The position numbers were made by a program, and so were the translations under genes. The notes below the pieces were generated by a model. The model saw nothing but the letters and a program-made list of their open reading frames with translations, did not search any database and was not told the DNA's origin. Below are positions 34,220-44,454 of a stretch of 64,000 nucleotides of DNA, in pieces. The stretch is from Microbispora sp. NBC_01189 (GTDB lineage: Bacteria > Actinomycetota > Actinomycetes > Streptosporangiales > Streptosporangiaceae), in the NCBI RefSeq assembly GCF_036010665.1, contig NZ_CP108581.1, forward strand, positions 69,501-133,500, in the 5' to 3' direction. The stretch's first letter is position 1. Each line of letters begins with the position of its first letter.

Positions 34220-34729
34220 ATGCCTATGGCTAAAGATGGGGACGAGGAGCCGATCGCGGACGACCTGGAGGCCGTCACGTCCGCTGTGCTCACCGCATCG
34301 CGGGTGCTCGTCGCGATCTCCGCACGCTCCCTCGCCGCCGCGGAGGACAGGGTCACGCTGCCGCAGTTCCGGATGCTGTTGGTGGTCGGCCAGGGCGAGA
34401 CCAAACTGGTGACGCTTGCCGAGAAACTCGGCGTGAACCCCTCGACCGCGATGCGGATGGCGGACCGCCTCGCCGCCGCCGGACTGCTGAAGCGTGAGGT
34501 GAACCCGCAGAACCGGCGTGAGACGCTGCTGCGGCTGACCGGCATCGGCCGGCGCATCGTGGACGAGGTCACGGCCCGGCGCAAGGCGGAGATCGCGGCG
34601 ATACTCGCCCGGATGCCCGCCCCCCGGCGTCAGGCCCTGATCACCGCCATGCGCGAGTTCACCGACGCGGCCGGCGAACCACCCACGACCGCCTCGTTCC
34701 CGCTCGGCTGGCCTGACCCGTCCTCCTGA
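34220..34729 (+). CDS. MarR-family transcriptional regulator
   Basis: 169 residues. The winged-helix part covers about 50-125 with LTLAEKLGVNPSTAMRMADRLAAAGLLKRE as helix-turn-helix and NPQNRRETLLRLTGIGRRIV as wing. The long first helix (VTSAVLTASRVLVAISARSLA) is for dimerisation. A second ATG six bases downstream is also possible. No divergent partner is close; the DUF4236 gene begins 182 bases away on the other strand. Target and ligand unknown. Confidence 0.9.
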   Translation: MPMAKDGDEEPIADDLEAVTSAVLTASRVLVAISARSLAAAEDRVTLPQFRMLLVVGQGETKLVTLAEKLGVNPSTAMRMADRLAAAGLLKREVNPQNRRETLLRLTGIGRRIVDEVTARRKAEIAAILARMPAPRRQALITAMREFTDAAGEPPTTASFPLGWPDPSS

Positions 34730-34818
34730 CCCCGCGCCCTGTGCGCCCGGGACGCCCGCCGGCGCCCGGCCGGGTACGCGGCGGCGGCGCACTCGGCCGG
34801 CCAGGACTCCGGCCCGGC

Positions 34819-35412
34819 TCAGCACCCGGAGGCGGCACACTCACCGGGGATGAGGCCGCCGGGGTCACCGCCCGTCGAAGGCGTGTCGCCGTCCCGGCTC
34901 GACCCGGTCCCGGTGCCGCCCTTCGCGCCGCCGCCCGCCTTTCCGGCCGGCCCGGTCTTCGCCTGGCCCGTGCCGCCGGCCGCCTGGTCGCCGGACCCGC
35001 CCGCGCCAGAGCCTGTGCCGGAACCTGTGCCCGCAGCGTCTCCGGCGGGCGCCTGTGCGGAGCCTCCGTCCGCGCCACCGTCCTCGGCGGCGTCCTCGGC
35101 GCCGGTGCCGGAGTCCGGTCCGGAGCCGTTCCCGGAGTCGGCCCCAGAGCCGGTCCCGGAGTCGGCGGGGTCGCCGGTGCCGTTCTCCTGCGCCGGGGCC
35201 GCCGGCTGCCCGGCGTTGCCCGAGGGGCCGATGTCCGTGGCGCCGCGCAACGCGAAACCCGCGCCCGCCGCCGCGAGCACGGCGACCAGGATCACGGCGA
35301 CGACGACGAGGGGCTTCCTGCTCTTCGTGCCGGAGGGTTCGTCCTGGCTGGAGAGGACCTCCTGCCGGAATTGTTCATCCTGGCTCGTCTGTGAGGGGAC
35401 GCGCCCGTACAT
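34819..35412 (-). CDS. Single-pass membrane protein with Gly/Asp/Ala-rich extracellular region
   Basis: 197 residues. A cytoplasmic head of about 32 residues (SQDEQFRQEVLSSQDEPSGTKSRK) precedes one membrane helix, PLVVVAVILVAVLAAAGAGFAL. The outer part is a long low-complexity Gly/Ser/Asp/Ala region, ending in GGLIPGECAASGC with two cysteines. No family is recognised. ATG 35412 is chosen since GGGAG stands nine bases upstream; a TTG nine bases earlier is possible. Confidence 0.7.
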   Translation of the reverse strand: MYGRVPSQTSQDEQFRQEVLSSQDEPSGTKSRKPLVVVAVILVAVLAAAGAGFALRGATDIGPSGNAGQPAAPAQENGTGDPADSGTGSGADSGNGSGPDSGTGAEDAAEDGGADGGSAQAPAGDAAGTGSGTGSGAGGSGDQAAGGTGQAKTGPAGKAGGGAKGGTGTGSSRDGDTPSTGGDPGGLIPGECAASGC

Positions 35413-35808
35413 GTGAGACAACTCCCAGCGGTCGTATCGGGGGAAAGCTCCACGGCTTCCGCGGGTGGCTGCCCACCCTAGCCGCGCGAGTCACCGAATT
35501 TCACAGACACCCGCAAACGATCTCAAACTCCCAGAATGTTCCCAGGCATCTCTCCGGCTGGTCAGCCGAGATAGGCAGGTGGAACGGCTCCTGAGCCGAG
35601 GCCGGCGCGCACACCCCGGCCTCCGCGGCGTCCCGGGCGCGCCGCTCGCCGCCGTCCCCCGCCCGCCGCGGGCCGCCCTTGCGGTGCCGCCCGCCGGACG
35701 TCGCCCGCCGGACGTCGCCGCCCCCTGGGCCGCGGCATCCGCCGCCACGGGCTGGACGGTGACGGTCACCTTCGGGGTCACCTTCACCTCGCGCGGCAGG
35801 CCGTATCC
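35413..35808. other. Gap upstream of the DUF421 pseudogene; possible gene remnant on the minus strand
   Basis: About 396 bases. The first 170 are lower in GC and probably hold the promoter of the membrane protein at 34819-35412. Around 35740-35850 the minus strand reads DSSKIVGYGLPREVKVTPK then VTVTVQPVAADAA, with almost every third position G or C, which looks like the remnant of a coding sequence, but flanking sequence does not continue it. A palindrome GGTGACGGTCACC lies at 35759-35771, followed by a second GGTCACC. Confidence 0.4.
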
Positions 35809-36335
35809 GACGATCTTGCTCGAGTCGCGCAGGTCGCCGGGCTGGGCTGGGTGGCCGTCAAGACGCTGCTGCTGTACGCGACCGCCGTCGCCGGTGCTCC
35901 GCGTCACCAAGCGCCGCATGATCGCCGAGCTGTCGCCGTTCGACTTCGTCGCGGCGGTCGCGGTCGGCGCGATCGTCGGCCGCACGGCGACGGCGTCCGA
36001 CACCTCGTATCTCACCGGGGCCGCCGCGCTCCTCACGGTGATCGCCGTCCACGCCGTCGTGACGCAGATGCGGTTGCGGTCCCCGTCACCGCACTGGTTC
36101 GACCACACGCCCCGTGTCCTGGTGGCCGAGGGCGAGATCCAGCGGCGGCAGCTACGGGAGGTGCGGGCTCACCGAGCCCGACCTGTACGTGATCCTCCGC
36201 CAGCACGGCGTCGCCTCGCTCTCCTCGGTACGTTACGTGATCTTCGAGTCGAAGGGGGCGGTGAGCGTGGTGACGAGGAACCATCCGGTGGGCGACGTCA
36301 CCCACCACGGGCTGCGGCAGGCGCCACCCGCGTGA
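35809..36335 (+). pseudogene. DUF421 (YetF-like) membrane protein with two +1 frameshifts
   Basis: Three frames together give one DUF421 protein. The first is WVAVKTLLLYATAVA; the second VLRVTKRRMIAELSPFDFVA, VGAIVGRTATASDTSYL and PRVLVAEGEIQRRQLR; the third RCGLTEPDLYVILRQHGVAS and VRYVIFESKGAVSVV. Dropping one G at 35893-35894 and one G in the GGG at 36156-36158 joins them all. Membrane helices precede the YetF C-terminal domain as usual. The 5' end is not clear and may be lost. Either the gene is dead or these are sequence errors. Confidence 0.75.
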
Positions 36336-36354
36336 CGGCCGGAACACGGCGAGA

Positions 36355-36378
36355 CCGGCGGAGGACGATCTCCGCCGG
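36355..36378. terminator. 9-bp hairpin between convergent genes
   Basis: CCGGCGGAG (36355-36363), loop GACGAT, CTCCGCCGG (36370-36378). It lies between the end of the DUF421 pseudogene and the end of the convergent SPW-repeat gene. No T tract. Confidence 0.6.
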
Positions 36379-36424
36379 CCGTCCGCCGTACGGCACGCGC
36401 GCGGCTGGGGCGCGGCGCCGCCGG

Positions 36425-36892
36425 CTACCACTCGCCGCGGGATGCGCCGGCTTCTCCGCGCCGGCCGTGCTCGTGCTGCCGGTAGTTGGCCGCGAAGGCC
36501 AGCGCGCCGAGGCCGAACAGGAAGATGATCGCCCCGGTGACCACGTTGTTCCAGATGGTCGCGGTGGTCGCCGGCTGGCCTCTGATCACCCACGGCGCGA
36601 TGATCGCCCAGACGCCGAGCACCGGTGTCACCCAGCTCACGCCGTACGTCCGGCCGAACGCGGAGGCGCAGCTCAGCGCGAGCGCCGTGACGACCAGCCC
36701 GACGATCAGGTTGTTGACCGTCAGGCCGCCGAATCCGGTGAACCCTACGATCCACGGCGAGATGGCGAGATAGAGCCCGGCGAGGAGCGTCACCGCGTCC
36801 ATCACCTGCGCGGGGGCGGTGGATCCCGCCCGGTCGTACGTCTGGCGCAGCTCTGTCACATCCGGGCGTCGAGCCAGACCTGGTCGCACCAT
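36425..36892 (-). CDS. SPW-repeat membrane protein
   Basis: 155 residues with four membrane helices in two SPW units. The first unit has LYLAISPWIVGFTGF and NNLIVGLVVTALALS; the second VWAIIAPWVIRG and WNNVVTGAIIFLFGLGALAF. The first motif is SPW, the second APW. SPW proteins are common in actinobacteria and of unknown function. The first 38 residues are hydrophilic and the last 18 are basic. It faces the GH15 pseudogene region, 119 bases beyond whose end it starts, on the same strand. Confidence 0.9.
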   Translation of the reverse strand: MVRPGLARRPDVTELRQTYDRAGSTAPAQVMDAVTLLAGLYLAISPWIVGFTGFGGLTVNNLIVGLVVTALALSCASAFGRTYGVSWVTPVLGVWAIIAPWVIRGQPATTATIWNNVVTGAIIFLFGLGALAFAANYRQHEHGRRGEAGASRGEW

Positions 36893-37011
36893 GATGTGTC
36901 ACCTCTTCTCCCAGGTAGCGGGGGCCCGAGACCCCTCTCTTGCATCATGCGACCGGGAGCGCCGCCGAGGGGAGACCGCGAGACGCGCCGAATGCAGATG
37001 AAGTACATCTG

Positions 37012-38630
37012 TCAGGCAGATCGCTCCGGCGCCGCCAGGGCCGCCGCCGTGTTGACGATCGAGACGTGGCTGTAGGCCTGGGGGAAGTTGCCCACCTGGC
37101 GGCGGCGGCCGGGGTCGTACTCCTCCGCCAGCAGGCCGACGTCGTTGCGCAGGGACAGCAGCCGCTCGAACAGCGTCCGCGCCCGCCTGCGCCGGCCCAG
37201 CAGGGCGAGCGCGTGGGCGAGCCAGAAGGAGCAGGGGACGAAGACGCCCTCCCCGCCCGGCAGCCGGTCCACCCTGTCGGCCTCCGGCCGGTAGCGCAGC
37301 ACGAATCCGTCCTCCGTCAGTTCGCGGCACACGGCGTCGACCGTTCCCGCCACGCGGGGGTCGTCGAGCGGCAGGAAGCCGAGCCGGGGGATCAGCAGCA
37401 GCGCGGCGTCCAGCCCCCTCGAGCCGTAGAACTGGGTGAAGGTGTTGCGGCCGGGGTCGTAGCCGTGGGCGCACACGTCCCGGTGGATCTCCTCGCGCAG
37501 CGCGCGCCAGCGGTCCACCGGCCCGTCGAGCCCCTGCCGCTCCACCGAGGCGACCATCCGGTCGGCGGCCACCCACGCGAGGACCTTCGCGTGGACGAAC
37601 GGGCGGCGCGGGCCCCGCACCTCCCAGAGCCCGTTGCCGGGCTCGCGCCACGCGCCCTCCAGATACTCCATGAACGCGCGCTGCAGGTCCCAGGCGTCCT
37701 CCTCCGGCCCGAGCCCCGCCTCCCTGGCCTGGTAGAGGCAGTCGATCACCTCGCCGTACACGTCGAGCTGGAACTGCCGGGCGGCGGCGTTGCCGACCCG
37801 CACCGGCGTGGATCCCTCGTATCCCGGCAGCCGGTCGAGGGTCCGCTCGGGCATCCGGCGTCCGCCGTCGATCGTGTACATGATCTGCAGGTCGGCCGGG
37901 TCGCCGGCGACGGCCCGCAGCAGCCAGTCGCGCCAGGCGGTCGCCTCCTCGGCGTATCCCGCCTCGATGAGCGCCCGCAGGGTGAACGCGGCGTCCCGCA
38001 GCCAGCTGTAGCGGTAGTCCCAGTTGCGGGAGCCCCCGATCCGCTCCGGCAGGGTGCCTCCAGCCGGCGCGGGCGGCTCCGCCACGACTCCTGCCAGGTG
38101 AGCACGAACGGCACCCGCTCCCCCGCCGCGACGGTGAACGAGGCGGTGGCGGCGCTTCGCCGGGACTCCTGCGTCAGCGGCACGGGAGACTGGAGCCACG
38201 CGGCGTCCGGACCGGCGATCACGGCCAGTTCGCCGCCGCGCCCGCGCGTCCAGGGCACCACCTCGCCGTAGTCGAAGCGCAGGAGCAGTTCCGTACGCAT
38301 CTCCACCCGGCCGCGCACGCCCTCCACGATCCGGACGACGTCGGGCGCCTCCTCGCGCGGCGGCATGAAGTCGAGGACCCGCACCCGCCCGCCGGGCGCG
38401 TCCCAGGTCGTCTCCAGCACCAGCGTGCCGTCGCGGTAGCGGCGCCCGGCGCACGTCCCGCCCGCGGCGGGGGCCAGCAGCCAGCGGCCGGCCCGGTGCC
38501 CGCCCAGCAGGGCCGCGAAGCAGGCGCCGGAGTCGAAGCGGGGCAGGCACAGCCAGTCGACCGAGCCGTCCCGGCCCACCAGGGCGGCGGTGTGCATGTC
38601 GCCGACGATCGCGTAGTCCTCGATTCGCAT
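37012..38630 (-). pseudogene. GH15-family glucoamylase/trehalase-like gene with deletion and frameshift
   Basis: The N-terminal GH15 (trehalase-like) domain is intact from MRIEDYAIVGDMHTAALVG to about residue 185 (VPFVLTWQESW), then the frame changes and continues with PPAPAGGTLPERIGGSRNWD. Family members carry about 50-60 residues between these points, including the first catalytic-domain helices, so a deletion plus frameshift happened near 38070-38095. The rest is intact: NWDYRYSWLRDAAFTL, NGLWEVRGPRRPFVHAKVL (catalytic acid region), LLAEEYDPG and NFPQAYSHVSIVNTAAAL. It probably degraded alpha-glucans or trehalose before loss. ATG 38630 has GGGGAA upstream. Confidence 0.8.
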
Positions 38631-38732
38631 GGCGTTCCCCCTCACCCGTACGGCCGGGGCCGGGGGCGGGCCCGTACGCCGGGGACGCGGCCGCGGCACA
38701 CACCTACCCCGGCATATCGCCGCGAATCGGGC

Positions 38733-40121
<1,389 letters not shown>

Positions 40122-40134
40122 TCAGGCGGACGAC

Positions 40135-40797
40135 TCAGGCGGGGCGGCCGGGGAGGCTGGCGAGGTACCAGTCGACGAGCTTGACCCTCTCGTCGGCCTG
40201 CCTGGCGTCCACCTCGGCCTGGGTCCGCGGCGCGCCCAGCAGCACGTCGTCTCCCGGCCGCCAGTTGGCCGGGCAGGAGACGCCGTCGCGGTCGGCCGTC
40301 TGCAGCGCCTCGACGAGCCGGAGGATCTCGGGGACCATGCGCCCCGCGTTCATCGGGTAGTAGAGGATCGCGCGCACGACCGACTCGGGGTCGATGACGA
40401 AGACCGCCCGCACCGCCGCCGTGGTCGACGCGTTCGGGTGGAGCATGCCGTACGCGCGGGAGATCCGGGTGCCGACGTCGGCGACGACCGGGAACGGCAC
40501 CCGCACACCGAGCCTGTCCTCGATCGCCCGGGTCCAGGCGAGGTGGCTGTGGACGGAGTCGACCGAAATGCCGAGCAGGGCGACGCCGCGGGCCGCGAAC
40601 TCCTCGGCGAGCTCGGTGAAGGCGACGAACTCGGTGGTGCAGACCGGGGTGAAGTCGGCGGGGTGGCTGAACAGCACCAGCCACCGCCCCGTGTAGTCGG
40701 CGAGCCGGACCGGGCCGTGCGTGCTCTCGGCCTCGAAGCCGGGGGCCCGGTCGCCGATGAGCGGCAGCCGGGTGGCCGGCTCCGCGGCAGCAGTCAT
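40135..40797 (-). CDS. Peroxiredoxin, Prx6 (1-Cys) type
   Basis: 220 residues. The peroxidatic Cys53 sits in SHPADFTPVCTTEFVAF, the classic Prx6 motif, with GISVDSVHSHLAW and the long C-terminal region DRDGVSCPANWRPGDDVLL seen in Prx6/AhpC-TSA proteins. It reduces hydrogen and organic peroxides in the cytoplasm. The second Cys in VSCPANW is typical and is not necessarily a resolving residue. The neighbouring alditol oxidase makes peroxide and starts only 50 bases beyond this gene's end, so the pair may be functionally linked. ATG 40797 follows GGAGAGGAGCACGCC. Confidence 0.93.
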   Translation of the reverse strand: MTAAAEPATRLPLIGDRAPGFEAESTHGPVRLADYTGRWLVLFSHPADFTPVCTTEFVAFTELAEEFAARGVALLGISVDSVHSHLAWTRAIEDRLGVRVPFPVVADVGTRISRAYGMLHPNASTTAAVRAVFVIDPESVVRAILYYPMNAGRMVPEILRLVEALQTADRDGVSCPANWRPGDDVLLGAPRTQAEVDARQADERVKLVDWYLASLPGRPA

Positions 40798-40944
40798 GGC
40801 GTGCTCCTCTCCATCCGCTCACTGCGCCCGTACCCGCGATGACCGGTCACGACGACGCGCCGTTCGCCCCGGTTCGGTAATCGCCCGCGGCGGCGGCGCG
40901 CCAGCCCGCCGCACCGGGGAATGAACCTCGCGAGGGGGGCTGCC

Positions 40945-41613
40945 ATGCGGACGACCGTGCCGGTGACGACCGAGATCAGCCATCCGCTGTTCGCGCGCTT
41001 CTACACCTGGTTCAGCCAGGTGCTCGACCGGCGGGGCCTCGCCGGTCAGCGGGAGGCGCTGCTGGCCGGGCTGTCGGGCCGGGTGATCGAGGTCGGCGCG
41101 GGCAACGGGCTGAACTTCCGCCACTATCCGCCGTCCGTGACCGGTGTGCTGGCCGTCGAGCCGGAGCCCCGGCTGCGGGCGGCCGCCCGCCGCGCCGCCG
41201 AGACGGCGCCGGTGCGGATCGAGGTGGGCGGCGGCCTGGCCGAACGGCTCCCGGCCGCCGGCGGCCGGTTCGACGCGGCGGTGGTGACGTTCGTGCTGTG
41301 CTCACTGCCCGACCCGGGCGCCGGACTGCGGGAGATCCGCCGGGTGCTCGCGCCCGGCGGGCGGCTGCGCTTCCTCGAACACGTCCGCGCCGGGGGCGCC
41401 GGCTGGGCCCGCGCCCAGGACCTGCTGGACGCGACGGTGTGGCCGCGCCTGACCGGCGGCTGCCACACGGGCCGGGACAGCGTGGCGGCGATCGAGGCGG
41501 CGGGTTTCACGATCGAGTCACTGGACCGGTTCGTCTTCACCTGCGGCGTCCGCGGCCCGATCTCCCTCTGCGGCCCTATCTCCTTCTGCGTACGCGGCGT
41601 GGCCCGCCGCTGA
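40945..41613 (+). CDS. Class I SAM-dependent methyltransferase
   Basis: 222 residues. Motif I is VIEVGAGNGLNFRHYPP, motif II has AVEPEPRLRAAARRAAE, and the later RFDAAVVTFVLCSLPDP and RVLAPGGRLRFLEHV fit the Methyltransf_11 family close to UbiE-like/phosphatidylethanolamine or small-molecule enzymes. Substrate unknown. ATG 40945 has GAGGGGGG at a good distance; ATG 40921 is in frame but poorly placed. The last residues repeat GPISLC/GPISFC. Confidence 0.9.
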   Translation: MRTTVPVTTEISHPLFARFYTWFSQVLDRRGLAGQREALLAGLSGRVIEVGAGNGLNFRHYPPSVTGVLAVEPEPRLRAAARRAAETAPVRIEVGGGLAERLPAAGGRFDAAVVTFVLCSLPDPGAGLREIRRVLAPGGRLRFLEHVRAGGAGWARAQDLLDATVWPRLTGGCHTGRDSVAAIEAAGFTIESLDRFVFTCGVRGPISLCGPISFCVRGVARR

Positions 41614-41674
41614 GCCGCCCCCGTCCCGGTGGGCCGGCGCGGCCGGTCCGAGGTGTGGTCGGTCCGAGGTGTGG

Positions 41675-42961
41675 TCAGTCCGCGCTCGGCTCTGGCTGCC
41701 GGTCCGCCGTCTCGGACCGCGCGGTCCCGGCCTCGTACCGGCGGAAGGCCGGGACGGCGAAACCGGCGACCAGCACGAGGAGCGCGCAGACGAGGCCGCC
41801 GCCCGCCCAGGAGGGCACCAGCCCGAAGGCGTCCGCCGTGGCGCCCGCCCGCAGGTCGCCGAGGCGCGGGCCCCCGGCCACCACGACCATGAACACGCCC
41901 TGCAGCCGCCCGCGCATCTCGTCCGGCGCGTACGTCTGCAGGATCGTCTGCCGCCACACGGCGGAGGCGAGGTCGATCGCGCCGCCCACGGCCAGCAGCG
42001 CGACGACCAGCCACAGCGGCTGCGCCAGCGCCGCCGCGGAGACCGTGACCCCCCACAGGGCGATCACGAGCGTGAGCGCCACGCCCTGCCGCCGTACGCG
42101 GCCGATCCAGCCGGACAGCAGCCCGGCGGCGACCGCGCCGATGGCGATGCTCGCCGACAGCCAGCCGAACGCCACGGCCGACCCGCCGAAGCGCTCCGCC
42201 GTCATCTCGGGGAACAGCGCCCGCGGCATCGCGAAGGCCATCGCGATGATGTCCACCACGAACGACATCAGCACGACCGGCCGGCTCACGACGTAGGCGA
42301 GCCCGTCGGCGACCGAGCGCAGGCCCGGCCGGGAGATCTCGCCGAGGGGCGCGAGCGTCGGCAGCCGTACGGCGGCGTAGAAGCCCGCGCCGAACAGGAC
42401 GGCGTCGATGAGGTAGGCCAGGGCGTAGCCGCCCCGGGCGAGCACCAGCCCGGCCAGCAACGGCCCCACCACCGTGCCGACGCTGCTGACCAGGAAGTTC
42501 AGGGTGTTGGCCGCGGCGACCCGCTCAGTGGGGACGATCCGGGGGATGATCGCGCCGCGCGTCGCCGAGGTGACGGCGAAGCCGATCGACTGCAGGGCGA
42601 TCACCGCGAGGATGAGGTGGACGCTCCCCAGCCCCGACCAGGCGTGCAGCAGCAGGGCGAGGGTCGACACCCAGGCCACGACCGACCCGGCGAGCAGCAG
42701 CCGCCGGCGGTCCATCGCGTCGGCGACCGCGCCGCCCCACAGGCCGAAGACGACCAGCGGGACGAGGCTCACCGGGCCGAGCATGCCCACCCACAGCGAC
42801 GACCCGGTGATGCTGTAGACCTGACCGCTCACGGCCACCGCGGTGAGCTGGAAGCCGACGAACGACACGCCCTGACCCACCAGCAGCCGCCGGTACGCCG
42901 GGATGGCCAGGGGCCGGGTGTCGAGTGCGACGCGCTTCAGAACTGCCTGAACCCCCGACAC
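41675..42961 (-). CDS. MFS transporter (enterobactin-exporter-like)
   Basis: 428 residues with 12 predicted membrane helices, and LWGGAVADAMDRRRLL as the loop 2-3 signature of the major facilitator superfamily. The layout (FRRLL-like YRRLLVGQGVSFVGFQLTAVAV start, RGAIIPRIVPTERVAAANTL, ETF-like APDEMRGRLQGVFMVVVAG) is that of the EntS/MFS_3 group exporting siderophores or drugs. Substrate not known. GTG 42961 is preceded by GAGGTAAAGG. Three TTTACC boxes lie upstream as possible operators. Confidence 0.9.
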   Translation of the reverse strand: MSGVQAVLKRVALDTRPLAIPAYRRLLVGQGVSFVGFQLTAVAVSGQVYSITGSSLWVGMLGPVSLVPLVVFGLWGGAVADAMDRRRLLLAGSVVAWVSTLALLLHAWSGLGSVHLILAVIALQSIGFAVTSATRGAIIPRIVPTERVAAANTLNFLVSSVGTVVGPLLAGLVLARGGYALAYLIDAVLFGAGFYAAVRLPTLAPLGEISRPGLRSVADGLAYVVSRPVVLMSFVVDIIAMAFAMPRALFPEMTAERFGGSAVAFGWLSASIAIGAVAAGLLSGWIGRVRRQGVALTLVIALWGVTVSAAALAQPLWLVVALLAVGGAIDLASAVWRQTILQTYAPDEMRGRLQGVFMVVVAGGPRLGDLRAGATADAFGLVPSWAGGGLVCALLVLVAGFAVPAFRRYEAGTARSETADRQPEPSAD

Positions 42962-42963
42962 CC

Positions 42964-43009
42964 TTTACCTCACCGATCTGGGTAAATCGACCAATTCGCG
43001 TACTTTACC
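42964..43009. promoter_or_regulatory. TTTACC inverted/direct boxes upstream of the MFS gene
   Basis: TTTACC (42964-42969) faces GGTAAA (42981-42986), and a third TTTACC occurs at 43004-43009. The first copy includes the ribosome-binding sequence of the MFS gene. A repressor or activator site for the exporter is plausible; the binding protein is not apparent in the window. Confidence 0.4.
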
Positions 43010-43092
43010 CTGATCGTGTTATCGGGCCCCTCCGGGGTGGGCCGCCGGTGACGGGGTCACTCGACGCCGGAACCTCAGTCGTAATGGAAGCC

Positions 43093-44367
43093 TCAGTCGT
43101 AGTGGAAACCACGGGGCAGCGGCTCGTCGCGGAACAATCGGGCGGGGACCGCCTCCGCGAGCGCCCGGTAACCGGCCGGGTTCAGGTGCAGGCCGTCGCC
43201 CACGTCGTACGCCGGGAGGAGCCGCCGGGGAGCCGCCGGGTCGCGGGCGGCGAGGTCGAAGTCGACGACGGCGTCGAAGCGGCCGCCCGTCCTGATCCAC
43301 TCGTTGACCGCCTGCCGGGACCGCTCCCGGTGTCCGCCCGGGTCGTCGTAGGCGTCGTTGCCGCCGAACGGCGTCAGCGTCGCGCCGTACACGCGGATGC
43401 CCCGGGCGTGCGCGCGGCGGACGACCTGGCCGTACGCGGCGATCAGGTCCTCGGCCACCCGCCTCTGGGCCGCCTCCGCCGCCCCGGCCGTGCCGATGTC
43501 GTTGACCCCCTCGAAGAGGACCAGCCAGCGCACTCCGCTCTGCGCGAGCACGTCGCGGTCGAGGCGGGCCAGGACGTTCGGGCCCAGGCCGTCGTCGAGC
43601 ACCCGGTTGCCGCCGGCCCCCTGGTTGACGATCGCCACCCCGGAGGTGGCGCGCCGGGCGTGCAGGCGGTCGGCCAGCCGGTCCGGCCAGCGGTCGTTGC
43701 CGTTGGTGGTCGAGCCCCTGCCGTCGGTCAGCGAGTCGCCCACCACGACGGCCGCGGCGGCCGAGGGCCCGGCCCACACCTCCACGCCGCTGAGGAGGTA
43801 CCAGTGGTCGGCGGGCGCCGCGCCGGCCAGTGCGGCGTCCTCGGTGTGGTCCCCGGCGAGCAGGTACGACGTGGTCCGGGAGCCCGGGTGCGAGGTGACG
43901 GCGGAGGAGCGCTGACCGCCGGCCAGGTGGACCGTCACCGTGAGGACGGACCTGGGCGCCAGGTCGAAGCTCAGCGGGTCGGAGACCGCCTGCGCCCCCG
44001 CCGGGATCACGACGGAGGGACGGCCGTGGAAGGTCACCCGCCGTGAGGTCCCCGGCCGGATCTCGCCGGTCCCCGCCCGCCCGCCGCCGGGAAGCGCGAC
44101 GGCGACCCTGGTGAGAGGCAGGGCGGCGCCGCCGAAGGCGTTGGAGAAGCGCAGCCGCATCCGCCGCCCGCCCAGGGTGACGCGCAGGGTCTGGCGCAGC
44201 GTGCTGCCGGCGAAGACGAGGCCGTCCCCGGCGAACGGCGCGGGCGGCATGTTCTCCGGCTCCGTGAGCTGCGGCATCGACGTCCAGGTGGCGACCCAGT
44301 GGCCGTCCGGCCCGCGCGCGGCCAGGCCTGCGCGCCGCCGGGTGGATCTTGACGCGTTGCGGATCAT
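43093..44367 (-). CDS. SGNH/GDSL hydrolase
   Basis: 424 residues from this ATG. The N-terminal third (HWVATWTSMPQLTEPENMPP, RVTLGGRRMRLRFSNAFGG) is the beta-sandwich found before the SGNH domain of this group. Block I is VVVGDSLTDGRGST with the nucleophile Ser, block III has VNQGAGGNR and FEGVNDIG, and block V DGLHLNPAGY holds Asp and His. It is predicted to deacylate plant or cell-wall esters; SGNH domains of this type are often secreted but no clear signal peptide is seen. It is divergent from a GH43 gene and may serve the same substrate. ATG 44391 is an alternative. Confidence 0.87.
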   Translation of the reverse strand: MIRNASRSTRRRAGLAARGPDGHWVATWTSMPQLTEPENMPPAPFAGDGLVFAGSTLRQTLRVTLGGRRMRLRFSNAFGGAALPLTRVAVALPGGGRAGTGEIRPGTSRRVTFHGRPSVVIPAGAQAVSDPLSFDLAPRSVLTVTVHLAGGQRSSAVTSHPGSRTTSYLLAGDHTEDAALAGAAPADHWYLLSGVEVWAGPSAAAAVVVGDSLTDGRGSTTNGNDRWPDRLADRLHARRATSGVAIVNQGAGGNRVLDDGLGPNVLARLDRDVLAQSGVRWLVLFEGVNDIGTAGAAEAAQRRVAEDLIAAYGQVVRRAHARGIRVYGATLTPFGGNDAYDDPGGHRERSRQAVNEWIRTGGRFDAVVDFDLAARDPAAPRRLLPAYDVGDGLHLNPAGYRALAEAVPARLFRDEPLPRGFHYD

Positions 44368-44454
44368 CCGCCTATGGTCCCGTCCAGCCATGCCTTCGAT
44401 CCACCCCGGCGGACACTCCCGGCACAGCGGAGCACGGAAGGGCGAACCCTGCAT

